Positions 8,843 to 18,345 of a DNA stretch of 64,000 bases are shown here, in pieces (within the stretch, counting starts at the first letter, position 1; every line of letters begins with the position of its first letter). The notes under the pieces were generated by a model that saw only the letters and a list, made by a program, of their open reading frames with translations, had not been told where the DNA came from and made no database searches. Source of the DNA: JAHEKD01 sp965215945 (GTDB lineage: Bacteria > Pseudomonadota > Gammaproteobacteria > Arenicellales > JAHEKD01); NCBI GenBank assembly GCA_965215945.1, contig CBDCFC010000026.1, forward strand, positions 92,113-156,112. Direction: 5' to 3'. Position numbers and translations under genes: made by a program.

Positions 8843-10624
8843 ATGACTACTGAACAAACGATTATATTTTTAATATTGATCACTACCCTGATCATGTTTG
8901 CCTGGGGGCGATTTCGTTATGACATCGTTGCCATGGCCGCGTTAATGGCTTGTGTGCTGGCAAAACTGGTTGAACCGGCCAGTGCGTTTAGTGGATTTGG
9001 CCATCCGGCGGTTATTACTGTCGCCTGTGTATTGATCATCAGTCATGCCTTACAAAATTCTGGTGTGGTGGACTTAATCGCGGTCAAACTAACACCTCAT
9101 ACCAAAAACATATATGTCCATGTCGGTGCATTGACTGCACTCGTGACTATCGCCTCAGCGTTCATGAATAATGTTGGTGCCTTGGCGTTAATGCTGCCGG
9201 TAGCAATTGCGACTGCACATGAACACAAACGCTCACCGGCTTTTTTATTAATGCCGCTGGCCTTTGGCAGTATTTTGGGCGGTATGACAACTATGATCGG
9301 TACACCACCGAATATCATTATTGCCAGTTACAAGGCTGAAATTGGACTCGATGGCTACAATATGTTCGATTTCTCTTTTGTTGGCTTGCCGGTTGCGCTA
9401 CTGGGTGTTGTTTTTATTTCGTTTATCGGCTGGAAACTGATTCCGCGTGAACGCACCCAAAAAAACGTCTCTCAGCAATTAATGGATGTAAACGAGTATT
9501 TAACCGAAGTTCGCATTCCCAAAGACTGCCCGTTAATTGGCCAATCACTGGAAGATGCAAGTGTATTTGATACAGAAACCATAGAAGTTATTGGTATGGC
9601 GCGAGGCAATGGACGTGCCGGTCCGGTACCAGAACGACATATTATTGAAGACAATGACGTTTTAATCATCAAGGCCGACCCAAATGAAATTACCAAGATC
9701 ATTGATGAAAATGGCCTGGAACTGGTCACCACCGCCGATCAGGCATTCCAACATTTGACTGAAAATGATTTAAGCATGGCTGAAGCAATAATCATGCCCG
9801 GTTCGCAACTGGAAGGCCGGACAATTGCTTACTTCAGACGTCGCACTGGGCATGCCATCGCAATGGTTGCCCTTTCTCGCAGCGGCCATACAGTGATTAA
9901 CAAACGACTGCGCCGTCAGGTTTTGCAAAGTGGTGATATCTTATTGCTGCAAGGCTCAGAAGAAGTCATGGAAACTGCCTTCAATAACCTTGGTTTATTG
10001 CCGGTCGCCAAACGCAACATTAAACTTGGGCGCAAGCGAAAAATTGGTTTAGCAGTCGGTATTTTTGCAGCGGCAATCGGATTGGGTGTCGCCGGCATAT
10101 TGCCATTAATGATCAGCTTTGTACTTGCCATTGCCGGCTTTATTCTGACGGACATTCTCAAGCCTCGACAACTTTACAGCGAAATTGACTGGCCGGTGAT
10201 TGTTCTTATTGCCGCCATGATCCCTATCGGCCGGGCACTGGAATCCACCGGCGCCACCGCCTTAATCGCCAACAGTATTGTCATGATCACCGACGGTCTG
10301 CCGATTTGGGCAATTTTGACACTGATGATGATCGTTACCATGCTATTAACCGACATCATTAATAATGCAGCCACAGCATTAGTAATGGCGCCTATTGCGG
10401 TTGGCATTGCCAAAACTTTGGGCGTTAATCTTGATCCCTTTCTGATGGCCGTTGCAATTGGTGCCTCCAGCGCATTTTTAACCCCGATTGGCCATCAGTC
10501 AAACACGCTGGTGATGGGACCTGGGGGATATGAATTTACCGATTATTGGCGCATGGGTTTACCCCTTGATATTTTAATCGTCTTGATTTCAATTCCTTTA
10601 TTGCTATATTTCTGGCCGATTTAG
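8843..10624 (+). CDS. SLC13-family anion permease with two RCK_C domains
   Basis: A 593-residue inner-membrane transporter of the divalent anion:Na+ symporter type. Hydrophobic segments fill residues 1-200, including the MNNVGALALMLPVA and GTPPNIII motifs of the first inverted repeat. Residues about 205-375 are soluble and form two TrkA-C/RCK_C domains (CPLIGQSLEDASVF...VLIIKADPNEI, then a second copy ending GDILLLQGSEE). Residues about 390-593 form the second membrane half, with the matching NNAATALVMAPIA and TPIGHQSNTLVMGPGGY motifs. The substrate may be sulfate, another oxyanion or a dicarboxylate; sequence alone does not decide. The ABC genes follow after 3 bp. Confidence 0.9.
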   Translation: MTTEQTIIFLILITTLIMFAWGRFRYDIVAMAALMACVLAKLVEPASAFSGFGHPAVITVACVLIISHALQNSGVVDLIAVKLTPHTKNIYVHVGALTALVTIASAFMNNVGALALMLPVAIATAHEHKRSPAFLLMPLAFGSILGGMTTMIGTPPNIIIASYKAEIGLDGYNMFDFSFVGLPVALLGVVFISFIGWKLIPRERTQKNVSQQLMDVNEYLTEVRIPKDCPLIGQSLEDASVFDTETIEVIGMARGNGRAGPVPERHIIEDNDVLIIKADPNEITKIIDENGLELVTTADQAFQHLTENDLSMAEAIIMPGSQLEGRTIAYFRRRTGHAIAMVALSRSGHTVINKRLRRQVLQSGDILLLQGSEEVMETAFNNLGLLPVAKRNIKLGRKRKIGLAVGIFAAAIGLGVAGILPLMISFVLAIAGFILTDILKPRQLYSEIDWPVIVLIAAMIPIGRALESTGATALIANSIVMITDGLPIWAILTLMMIVTMLLTDIINNAATALVMAPIAVGIAKTLGVNLDPFLMAVAIGASSAFLTPIGHQSNTLVMGPGGYEFTDYWRMGLPLDILIVLISIPLLLYFWPI

Positions 10625-10627
10625 AAA

Positions 10628-11569
10628 ATGGCTGGTCTCGCACTTAAGATTCGAAGCTTAAACAAAACTTACGACAACGGATTTGAAGCCTTAAAAGACA
10701 TCAATTTAGACGTTGAACACGGTGATTTTTTTGCTTTACTTGGGCCAAACGGCGCAGGCAAATCAACCACAATTCGGATTATTTGCTCACTGACGAACAA
10801 ATCAGCCGGACATGTCAAAATTTATGGTACTGATATTGATCAAGATTTCAGCCGGGCAAAAGCATACTTAGGAATAGTTCCTCAAGAATTTAACTTCAGT
10901 GTGTTCGAAACACCGTTACAAATCGTTACTAATCAGGCCGGTTTTTATGGCATCGGCAAAAAACAGGCAAAAGATCAGGCGGAATTCGTATTAAACAAAC
11001 TCAGCCTGTGGGATAAACGCAACGATCAGAGCCGTGGCCTGTCTGGTGGCATGAAACGTCGGTTAATGATCGCCAGAGCCCTGGTCCATCAACCCAGACT
11101 TTTAATTCTTGATGAGCCCACTGCCGGAGTTGATATAGAGATACGCCGCAGCATGTGGGGTTTTCTTGAACAAATCAATACCGAAGGCACCACGATTATC
11201 CTGACCACTCATTATCTGGAAGAAGCAGAAAATTTATGCCGCAACATTGCCATTATCGATGATGGTGAGTTAATCGAAAATACTTCTATGAAACAATTAT
11301 TAAGCAAGCTCAGCACAGAAACCTTTGTGCTGGACCTGGCAGAGCCAATCGATATGCTGCCGCAATTCGCAAACATTAAGGCTAAACTTCGTGACGAGTC
11401 TACATTGGAAGTGACCATGCAACGTAATGACCACATGAACCAAATGTTTGCAGAATTGAATCAGAATAATATTCTCATCAGCAGTTTGCGCAATAAAAGT
11501 AATCGCCTGGAAGAGTTGTTTTTGGATTTAGTCGCCAACAATACGAATAATAGTAGTAACAGTGGATAG
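10628..11569 (+). CDS. ABC transporter ATP-binding protein (YadG type)
   Basis: A 313-residue ATPase of an ABC-2 exporter. It has Walker A GPNGAGKST (near residue 40), a Q-loop in VPQEFNFSVFETP, signature LSGGMKRRL (near 140), Walker B LLILDEPTAGVD and the H-loop TTHYLEEAE. The C-terminal 80 residues form the usual DrrA/NodI-type extension. It starts 3 bp after the transporter gene and overlaps the permease gene by 8 bp, so translation is probably coupled. The substrate of YadGH-type exporters is not established. Confidence 0.93.
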   Translation: MAGLALKIRSLNKTYDNGFEALKDINLDVEHGDFFALLGPNGAGKSTTIRIICSLTNKSAGHVKIYGTDIDQDFSRAKAYLGIVPQEFNFSVFETPLQIVTNQAGFYGIGKKQAKDQAEFVLNKLSLWDKRNDQSRGLSGGMKRRLMIARALVHQPRLLILDEPTAGVDIEIRRSMWGFLEQINTEGTTIILTTHYLEEAENLCRNIAIIDDGELIENTSMKQLLSKLSTETFVLDLAEPIDMLPQFANIKAKLRDESTLEVTMQRNDHMNQMFAELNQNNILISSLRNKSNRLEELFLDLVANNTNNSSNSG

Positions 11570-12335
11570 CAAACTAACGTTTATTACTTTTGCCACGCTG
11601 GTGAGAAAAGAAATCAGCCGTTATTTGCGCATTTGGCCACAAACGTTTTTTCCGCCCATTATCACCACCTGCTTATATTTTATTATTTTCGGCAATCTGA
11701 TCGGCAAACGTATCGGCAAAATGGACGGTTTTTCGTATATCGAATTTATCGTACCCGGCTTGATTCTAATGGCGATTATTACTAATTCCTATGCCAATGT
11801 CGCCTCATCATTTTTCGGTGCGAAATTCCAAAATTTTATTGAAGAAATTATGGTCTCACCGACCTCGCATAGAACTATATTGCTCGGCTATGTCACTGGC
11901 GGTGTTACTCGCGGCTTGCTAGTAGGCTTATTAGTCACGATTGTGTCTTTGTTTTTTACCCGGCTTTCAATTCATAATGGCTTGGTATTATTCAGCGTCG
12001 CTGTTTTAACGTCTGTTCTTTTTGCTTTAGCAGGCTTACTTAATGGCCTTTTTGCCAAAAGTTTCGATGATGTCAGCATTATTCCAACCTTTGTACTAAC
12101 CCCATTAACTTATTTGGGCGGTATTTTTTATTCCATCAACCTGTTACCTGAATTCTGGCAAAACGTATCTTTGATTAATCCTATCCTCTATATGATTAAT
12201 GCCTTTAGATATGGCTTTCTGGGGATTTCCGACATTAGTTTAGGTTTTTCTTTTGTTATTATTGCTTTGTTTATCGTTATTTTAGGTGGCTGGGCAAGTT
12301 ATTTATTGAAAAAAGGATACGGGATTCGAACCTGA
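11562..12335 (+). CDS. ABC-2 type permease (YadH type)
   Basis: A 257-residue integral membrane protein with six predicted transmembrane segments. It contains the ABC-2 signature region around SFDDVSIIPTFVLTPLTYLGGIF, as in YadH. The GTG start lies inside the end of the ATPase gene. It forms an exporter with the preceding ATPase. The following 115-bp gap to the AsmA gene has no obvious terminator. Confidence 0.92.
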   Translation: MDSKLTFITFATLVRKEISRYLRIWPQTFFPPIITTCLYFIIFGNLIGKRIGKMDGFSYIEFIVPGLILMAIITNSYANVASSFFGAKFQNFIEEIMVSPTSHRTILLGYVTGGVTRGLLVGLLVTIVSLFFTRLSIHNGLVLFSVAVLTSVLFALAGLLNGLFAKSFDDVSIIPTFVLTPLTYLGGIFYSINLLPEFWQNVSLINPILYMINAFRYGFLGISDISLGFSFVIIALFIVILGGWASYLLKKGYGIRT

Positions 12336-12450
12336 TAGTGGCCTCATGGAAATTATTTTCAAACAACTGTTAATCCATATTTAAGGTTTAACTGTATATT
12401 ATCGAACACTTTATAGCGCTATTGGCTTATAACCTGGGATTTATCACGTA

Positions 12451-15400
12451 ATGAACCTTGTAAAAAAACTATTAATCGCCGTTGGGATTATCTTTTTATT
12501 GTTGATCGCGGTGGCATTGTTCTTACCTGTTTTTGTTGATGTTAATGATTACAAGGATAAAATTGAGCAACTTGCCGAAGATAATCTTGGCCGCAAACTA
12601 AACCTCAGCGGCAATTTAGAGCTAAAAACATTTCCTAGTCTGCGTGTCAAAACCGGGGAGCTGACATTAACCAATCCGGAAGGTTTCCCTCATCAAAACA
12701 TGCTGGAAGTTAAAAATGCGGAAATTGGTATTCGAGTGTTACCGTTATTAACCAAAAAAGTTGAAGCGGGAACCATAATCATAGATTCGCCGGTCATTAA
12801 CCTGACTAAAAAGTCTAACGGTGAAACCAACTGGGAATTTCCAACTAGCAGCGAAACAACCGAGACAACCACAAAAGAAGGAGATTCAGGTACGGCGCTG
12901 GCTGCGATTGCGATTCAAGGTTTTGAAATCACTAATGCCAAAATCAGCTATGCTGACTTTACTTCCGACACATTAGTTAACGCAGATCAGTTGAATCTCA
13001 GCACTGGTTCTATTATTCCGGGTAACACGTTTCCGGTGGAACTATCGACAAAAGCCAGTGGCTCAATGTTAACCGATCCGGTGCAGGCCAAGCTATCAAT
13101 GAATGCAAACGTAGATAACAGCCTGTCTAACCTGTCTTTGTCTGATCTGAGCAGTGAAATTAAGCTGGGCGAATCGACCTACCAGATTAATACCCCAAAT
13201 CTTAGCTACGATATTGAAAACGGTCAGTTGGCAGCGGCAGAACTATCACTGGCTGCTCCAATTGATGAGCAAAGCAAAGCAGACATTAAAATCCCTGATC
13301 TTAAATTCGATGTCAATCAGTTGCTCGCTAACATGATCGGCACTGAAGTAGTTTATTCTGCCTCTGATTTAAGTGCCAATGTGAGCTTGCCCAGGCTCGG
13401 CTTTGATGCTAACAAACAAGTGGCAAGCATCGGCAGTGCCGATATCAAAATCAGCAATCCTGAACTTAATGCTACGCTGGCTTTACCGGAAACCGAAATT
13501 GATTTAACTCAGGATGAGTTATTAATCAATGGTTTAACAGGCAGCTATGCTTACAATAACTTAAATGGAAATTTGAATATTCCTCAATTTTCATTTAATA
13601 AGCAAACATCGCAATTTAATGCCCAGGATGTACAAACAACAATAGGTGATGCGGCAATTACAAGCCGGGTTAATGGTGGCCTTGATCCTGTGCAAGTCAA
13701 CTTCGGCGTCAATACAAAAAGCCTCAACCTAAAACAACTTCTCGGCGCCTTGGACATTGCGCTCGATACTCAAGCCAACTCAGCTTTGACTAATCTTGAT
13801 TTAAAACTTGACGGACAATACCAGGATAACAGCGTTATCGTAAATGAGTTTTCAGGCAAGCTGGATCAAACCACTTTAAACGGCAAGGCAACCATAAACG
13901 ATTTTGCCAATCCCGCCTACGATGTAACACTTAACATCGGCGATTTAGCCGTGGATGATTACTTGCCCAAACCATCCTCAGCAGAGTCTTCCGGGGCCAA
14001 AGAATCTGCCGCCACTGCAGCAGCCACACCGGTTGCCTTGAGTCAATTCAATGTTAATGCAAACATTAATGCAGATAGAGTTTATTCCGACATTAATGGT
14101 GTTTCACTGGAAAACTTAAAGCTCGGATTAGCACCCAATGGCGATACTTCATCAATATCTTTCAACAGTGCAATTAATGGTACAGCTGTGCCTGAACCTA
14201 TAAATGTCGATCTTACGACGAATGCTAAGATTAACCATCAAGAAAACAGTGCCGCCTTAAGTAATTTAAGTTTGAAAGCCAAAGGTCAAACTATTAATGG
14301 CGGCATTAGCATCCCCGACGCATCAATTCCTTTTTCGACCGAGAACATCAGTCTTGCCAACATTAGCGCTACTTTCTCCAATGCAGTTGCCAATGCCCAG
14401 TTAAAACTACCCAGAGTCGATTTCAATGCTAATAGCTCTACAGTATTGATCAATGATGTCAGTGGAAAAGCCAAATTTAATGATATTAACGCAAGCATAC
14501 TATTACCAAATTTAACTGCTGAACTCGAAAATCAGCGGTTAAAAGTCAATGAGTTGGCTCTTGATCTAAGCGGTAAACAATCTGTCGGTCGATTGAGTAT
14601 TCCTACCCTCGATGTCAATTTGTCTAATCATACGCTTGGAGCAACTAATGTTATCTTCGAAGGCCAGGACGGTCGGGCAGAATTAAACCTGAAACCGACT
14701 GATGGTTCTAACACTTATGCCGGAAATTTGCTCGCCAACAATTTTAATTTGCGCGGTATTCTAAATCGTTTTAACCTGTTAACCGATCTGGATGATAAGA
14801 GCGCGCTGACCAATGTTAACATTCAATCACCGATCACATTCAGCGATACCAAACTCAAGCTGCAAAACATTAAAGCCAGTATCGATGCAACTCAAATAAA
14901 CGGTTTTGTTGATGCCACCATCGGTTTGAAACCGGTTTACAACTTTGACATCAACGTTGGCAACTTAAATGCAGACCGCTACATACCAGCCGCATCAGAA
15001 AGCGAATCAACTAATTCGACCAAGGCGGTCGGCGCACCGGTAGCAATTCCGGTTGAATTATTTCAAAATACAACGGCTGACGGTAAAGTTCATTTCGATA
15101 AACTTGCAATCGGTGGTGCTCAATTTAATAATTTTAATATTGGTGTTACTGCTAAAGATGGCCGCTTATCTATTTCGCCACTTGAGTCGGGCTTTTTTAA
15201 CGGTCGTATGGATGGAAATTTGGCGGTCGACTCAAGCACCTCAACACCTAAACTCGATTTCAATTATACCCTTTCACAGGTTGCACTCGAGCAAGCTCTA
15301 TCATCACTTGGTGTAACCGATAAACTTGCCGGCAATGGTAATTTTTCATTAAAGATGAATGCAGCCGGGGCCACCGACAAAGCTTTAATGTCCAGTGTTA

Positions 15401-15972
15401 ATGGTAATGCCAATGTCAAAGTCAATAACGGAGCGATTAAAGGCGTCAATCTGCAAGACGTATTATTCAAAGGCTATCAAGCTTATGCGGCATTAAAAGA
15501 TAAAACCGTCAAGTCGAAATATAACCCGGCTGATCAAACTGAATTCTCATCAATGACCGGTAGCTGGAACATCAATGGCGGTGTCATTTCCGGTAATGAT
15601 TTGGACATCCAGGCTCCCCTATTCCGAATCAGCGGTGGCGGTAAAGTCTCGCTAGTCAGTAATACCATCGATTATTTGCTCAACGTTAAAGTTGTCAAAT
15701 CCTTAGAGGGCCAAGGTGGCGCTTCGATGAAAGAACTTGAAGGTCGAACTATACCATTGAGTATTACCGGCAGTTTGAATAATCCTCAATATAATCTCGA
15801 TGTTTCCAGCCTGGTCAAAGCCGAGGTTCAGCGCAAGGCCCAGGAAAAAATCGAGGAAAAAATTGAAGAAAAACTAGGTGAAAAACTGGAAGGAGAAGGT
15901 AGTTTACAAGAAAAATTACAAAAAAAAGCCGTAGAAAAAGTCGGAGAAAAATTGTTTGATCTATTCAATTAG
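12451..15972 (+). CDS. AsmA family protein
   Basis: A 1173-residue envelope protein. One N-terminal signal anchor (residues 5-30) is followed by the AsmA start VDVNDYKDKIEQLAEDNLGR and long beta-rich repeats typical of AsmA/TamB-like bridge proteins, ending with the conserved AsmA C-terminal part (GGKVSLVSNTIDYLLNV ... LEGRTIPLSITGSLNNPQY). The final 50 residues are a highly charged coiled-coil-like tail (EEKIEEKLGEKLEG). Family members are thought to guide phospholipids between inner and outer membranes or to affect outer-membrane assembly. It is much longer than E. coli AsmA (about 617 residues) because of extra repeats. Its own promoter probably lies in the AT-rich 12336-12450 gap. Confidence 0.88.
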   Translation: MNLVKKLLIAVGIIFLLLIAVALFLPVFVDVNDYKDKIEQLAEDNLGRKLNLSGNLELKTFPSLRVKTGELTLTNPEGFPHQNMLEVKNAEIGIRVLPLLTKKVEAGTIIIDSPVINLTKKSNGETNWEFPTSSETTETTTKEGDSGTALAAIAIQGFEITNAKISYADFTSDTLVNADQLNLSTGSIIPGNTFPVELSTKASGSMLTDPVQAKLSMNANVDNSLSNLSLSDLSSEIKLGESTYQINTPNLSYDIENGQLAAAELSLAAPIDEQSKADIKIPDLKFDVNQLLANMIGTEVVYSASDLSANVSLPRLGFDANKQVASIGSADIKISNPELNATLALPETEIDLTQDELLINGLTGSYAYNNLNGNLNIPQFSFNKQTSQFNAQDVQTTIGDAAITSRVNGGLDPVQVNFGVNTKSLNLKQLLGALDIALDTQANSALTNLDLKLDGQYQDNSVIVNEFSGKLDQTTLNGKATINDFANPAYDVTLNIGDLAVDDYLPKPSSAESSGAKESAATAAATPVALSQFNVNANINADRVYSDINGVSLENLKLGLAPNGDTSSISFNSAINGTAVPEPINVDLTTNAKINHQENSAALSNLSLKAKGQTINGGISIPDASIPFSTENISLANISATFSNAVANAQLKLPRVDFNANSSTVLINDVSGKAKFNDINASILLPNLTAELENQRLKVNELALDLSGKQSVGRLSIPTLDVNLSNHTLGATNVIFEGQDGRAELNLKPTDGSNTYAGNLLANNFNLRGILNRFNLLTDLDDKSALTNVNIQSPITFSDTKLKLQNIKASIDATQINGFVDATIGLKPVYNFDINVGNLNADRYIPAASESESTNSTKAVGAPVAIPVELFQNTTADGKVHFDKLAIGGAQFNNFNIGVTAKDGRLSISPLESGFFNGRMDGNLAVDSSTSTPKLDFNYTLSQVALEQALSSLGVTDKLAGNGNFSLKMNAAGATDKALMSSVNGNANVKVNNGAIKGVNLQDVLFKGYQAYAALKDKTVKSKYNPADQTEFSSMTGSWNINGGVISGNDLDIQAPLFRISGGGKVSLVSNTIDYLLNVKVVKSLEGQGGASMKELEGRTIPLSITGSLNNPQYNLDVSSLVKAEVQRKAQEKIEEKIEEKLGEKLEGEGSLQEKLQKKAVEKVGEKLFDLFN

Positions 15973-16044
15973 GTTACATTCACCTATCTAACACACAATT
16001 TGGTCGAGAGAGTTACCCAAAAAAACTTAAATATGGAGCATTGA

Positions 16045-16632
16045 ATGTTACGTAATCTATTTTTAATATCATTTTTATCACTGTTTTTAGTCGCATGCAG
16101 TGAAGAAAAAACAGTCACTGAAGAAGCAGGCGAAGCCGTTGATCAGGCTGCTGAGGCCGTAAAAGATGCGGACGAAGCTACAGGTGAAGCTGCAAGTAAT
16201 GCTGCTGATGCCACTACCGAAGCCGCCAGTGATGTGGTTGAAGGTGCTAAAGAGATGGCAAGCGATGCTGCTGAAGCAACAGGTGAAGTCGTTGACAGTG
16301 CAACCGAAATGGCTTCTGACGCAGCAGACGCGACGGCTGAAGCGGCCAGTAATGCTGCTGATGCCACTACCGAAGCCGCCAGCGATGTGGTTGAAGGTGC
16401 TAAAGAGATGGGAGGCGATGCTGCTGAAGCAACAGATGAAGCCGTTGATAACGCAACAGAAGCGTCTAGTGATGCAGCTGAAGCGACCACTGAAGCCGCA
16501 GGTGATGCCGCCGATGCGACTACTGAAGCCGCAAGCGACGCCGCCCAGGCAACGGGTGAAGCCGTTGATGATGCGACTGAAGCCGCAGGTGATGCCGCCG
16601 ATGAAGCTGCTGAGGCAGTAACTACTGACTAG
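16045..16632 (+). CDS. Alanine-rich repeat lipoprotein
   Basis: A 195-residue protein with a lipoprotein signal (SFLSLFLVAC, Cys 18). The rest is almost entirely Ala, Glu, Asp and Thr in 11-residue units (ATTEAASDAAE type). The pattern resembles LEA-4 proteins or apolipoprotein-like amphipathic helices: acidic, no aromatic residues, probably a long helix on the outer or inner membrane. A DNA segment of about 63 bp is duplicated 153 bp apart (starts 16195 and 16348). No known function. A hairpin terminator follows 20 bp after the stop. Confidence 0.85.
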   Translation: MLRNLFLISFLSLFLVACSEEKTVTEEAGEAVDQAAEAVKDADEATGEAASNAADATTEAASDVVEGAKEMASDAAEATGEVVDSATEMASDAADATAEAASNAADATTEAASDVVEGAKEMGGDAAEATDEAVDNATEASSDAAEATTEAAGDAADATTEAASDAAQATGEAVDDATEAAGDAADEAAEAVTTD

Positions 16633-16651
16633 TTATTTGACTATCAATTCT

Positions 16652-16679
16652 AAAAGGCAGCCTAGTGCTGCCTTTTTTA
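16652..16679 (+). terminator. Rho-independent terminator of the Ala-rich lipoprotein gene
   Basis: AAAAGGCAGC and GCTGCCTTTT flank a CTAGT loop, with a run of six T. The palindrome repeat starts immediately after the T run. Confidence 0.88.
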
Positions 16680-16683
16680 TTAG

Positions 16684-16951
16684 CGTTCGCGTAAGCGACA
16701 GAATACCACGGGCTTGTCCCGGCTCTTCAACACTATAACTCAATGCCGAGCTTGCGAAGAATCTCCTGTGCTATTCGGTCCTGACAGGTCAGTGATGTAC
16801 TTACTAGCACGTTTTGACGTACATTTTGAAACAGATCGGGGTAACTGAAAGAACGGAGGAATTTGAGATGCCCGTGGATGAATGAGTGTATATAGATTGA
16901 TCATCGCATCTCGTTCAGACGTGATGATCATCGGATCAGCCCGAATGGGCT
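16684..16951 (+). repeat. Palindrome-rich interspersed repeat, copy 1 (left part, cut by IS110)
   Basis: The 16684-16711 segment and the 16870-16951 segment match the repeat at 34590-34741 read on the other strand. The left arm starts CGTTCGCGTAAGCGACAG and later has GCCCGTGGATGAATGAGTG. Between the arms of the first hairpin, about 155 bp (16712-16868) are present here but absent from copy 2. The right part continues after the IS at 18346-18374 with GTTACGGTAAG and a CCCCGGG half-palindrome. Confidence 0.8.
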
Positions 16952-17004
16952 TACATGGACACTGCCGATTTGCCAAGTTAAATTAAATAAAAAGAAGATC
17001 AATT

Positions 17005-17215
17005 GCACACTTACATCCGGCCTGTTATTGAAGTGGCGTGTTTCGACACTTCTGGCCCCAATGGAATACGCCGACAGGTTCCCTATCTGTTACTCGGAGT
17101 TTTACATCTCCAACCCTTTCGCCGGGGTTTCCCTGTCGCGGTCTGACCTGTTTTACCATCTATTTCACTTGTCGCAATCTGTCTGAGGGTTAATTATTAA
17201 GTACTTGATCATCGT
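17005..17215 (-). ncRNA. Predicted bridge RNA (seekRNA) of the IS110 element
   Basis: The non-coding end lies 3' of the transposase, where IS1111 elements are known to encode their guide RNA. Reading the minus strand, a stem CGACAGG/CCTGTCG (17138-17132 with 17078-17072) encloses a loop. The loop holds CGAAAGGGTT (17121-17112), a small hairpin GGAG...CTCC (17111-17096) and GTAACAG (17093-17087). These match the two sides of the insertion target. Further 3', ATTCCATT (17067-17060) is complementary to the element's right end (18337-18344) and ATGTAAG (17016-17010) matches its left end (16956-16950), with a GAAGTG/CACTTC hairpin between. The exact RNA ends are unknown. Confidence 0.75.
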
Positions 17216-17227
17216 TGTGTTGTTAAA

Positions 17228-18262
17228 TTATCGAGCTATTGCTTGATAGGCTTGACCTGACGTTACTACACGCCATGCAATCCGTGCGGTTTTATTCGCC
17301 TGGGCCACACATGCCTTGTTGACATGAGTCCGATTCATTAATGCCGTGAGCCATGGTGATTTGTTTTCCATTCCAGCCCGTTGGCGGCGTTTCACACTGC
17401 AGATCACTGAGCGTGCACCATGGACCAATAACATTCGCACATAGCCATCCCCTCGTTTGGATATGCCCAACAATCGCTGCTTACCCCCACTGGATGCCTG
17501 TCGAGGCACTAATCCCAAATAGGCCGCTAATTGACGGCCATTGTTAAATGCACGGCCATCACCGATCGTGCCGACCAACGCCGTTGCCGTTAATATACCA
17601 ATCCCAGGTATGCGGGTTAATAATTGGCTCTTCTCACAGTGTTGGTGCCATCGCGTTATCGACTGTTCAATTTCATCAATCTTTTGTTGATACATGACAT
17701 AGTGTTCGTATAAGTTTGACAGTAAGGTGCGCATAGCCGGATTCAGCTCATTTGACGCATCCGCCAATATATCCGCCATACGATGACCAATATGGTGGTT
17801 GCCCTGGGGGATTACGATGCCAAATTCGCTTAATGTCCCCCGAATATGGTTGCTCAGCGCAATGCGTTGGGACATCAGCAATCGTCGTGAGTGGTGTAAA
17901 TGCAGTATCGTTTGCTGATCTATAGATTTGACCGGTGCAAAACGCATGCTGGGTCGTTGTACCGCTTCGCAGATCCCTTGGGCATCATTTTGATCATTTT
18001 TATTTGATTTGATATACGGGGCCACAAACTGTGGGGCCATGGCCCGTACGGTATGCCCAAGTTTAGCAAATTGACGGGCCCAGTAATGCATGGCACCACC
18101 GGCTTCAATCCCAATCAAACACGGTGATAGGTTGGCCAACAATGCAAGCAGCTGTGTACGGTTTACTTTCTTTTGTAAAACGACTTCACCGTGATCGTCT
18201 ATCCCATGCAGTTGGAAACTATTTTTTGCCAAATCAATGCCTAATACGCTAATCTTGTTCAT
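17228..18262 (-). CDS. IS110-family transposase (recombinase)
   Basis: About 344 residues from ATG 18262; an upstream in-frame ATG at 18295 would add 11 residues that do not look conserved. The N-terminal RuvC-like DEDD domain shows Asp in GIDLAKN, Glu in GIEAGG and the acidic KNDQNDAQ segment. The C-terminal Tnp_20 domain contains the helix-hairpin-like LLTRIPGIGILTATALVG and the ASSGGKQRLLGISKRGDGYVR region with the nucleophilic Ser. The gene is intact and full length, so the element may be active. Its RNA partner is encoded just downstream. Confidence 0.95.
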   Translation of the reverse strand: MNKISVLGIDLAKNSFQLHGIDDHGEVVLQKKVNRTQLLALLANLSPCLIGIEAGGAMHYWARQFAKLGHTVRAMAPQFVAPYIKSNKNDQNDAQGICEAVQRPSMRFAPVKSIDQQTILHLHHSRRLLMSQRIALSNHIRGTLSEFGIVIPQGNHHIGHRMADILADASNELNPAMRTLLSNLYEHYVMYQQKIDEIEQSITRWHQHCEKSQLLTRIPGIGILTATALVGTIGDGRAFNNGRQLAAYLGLVPRQASSGGKQRLLGISKRGDGYVRMLLVHGARSVICSVKRRQRAGMENKSPWLTALMNRTHVNKACVAQANKTARIAWRVVTSGQAYQAIAR

Positions 18263-18345
18263 GGATACTGCCTCTTTTGTTAATTGAAATTTCAATTATG
18301 GCACTTTAGATGCCGAATGTTATTGAGGCAGTGTCCATTCCATTT

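Larger units (their letters stand above)
16952..18345 (-). mobile_element. IS110-family (IS1111 group) insertion sequence
   Basis: An element of about 1.39 kb. Subterminal 12-bp inverted repeats, ATGGACACTGCC at 16955-16966 and GGCAGTGTCCAT at 18327-18338, sit 3 bp and 7 bp from the ends, the asymmetric subterminal layout of the IS1111 group. The boundaries are set by comparing the flanks with the uninterrupted repeat at 34.6 kb. There is no target duplication, as expected for a DEDD transposase. One transposase gene and a 260-bp non-coding end make up the whole element. Confidence 0.88.

Noticed and set aside
16143..16621. Alternative ORFs over the Ala-rich lipoprotein gene
   Set aside because: They are frame shadows of a low-complexity gene; only the 16045 frame has a signal peptide and start site.
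16740..16976. 78-codon minus-strand ORF in the repeat left of the IS
   Set aside because: No ribosome site or protein likeness, and it crosses the IS boundary.
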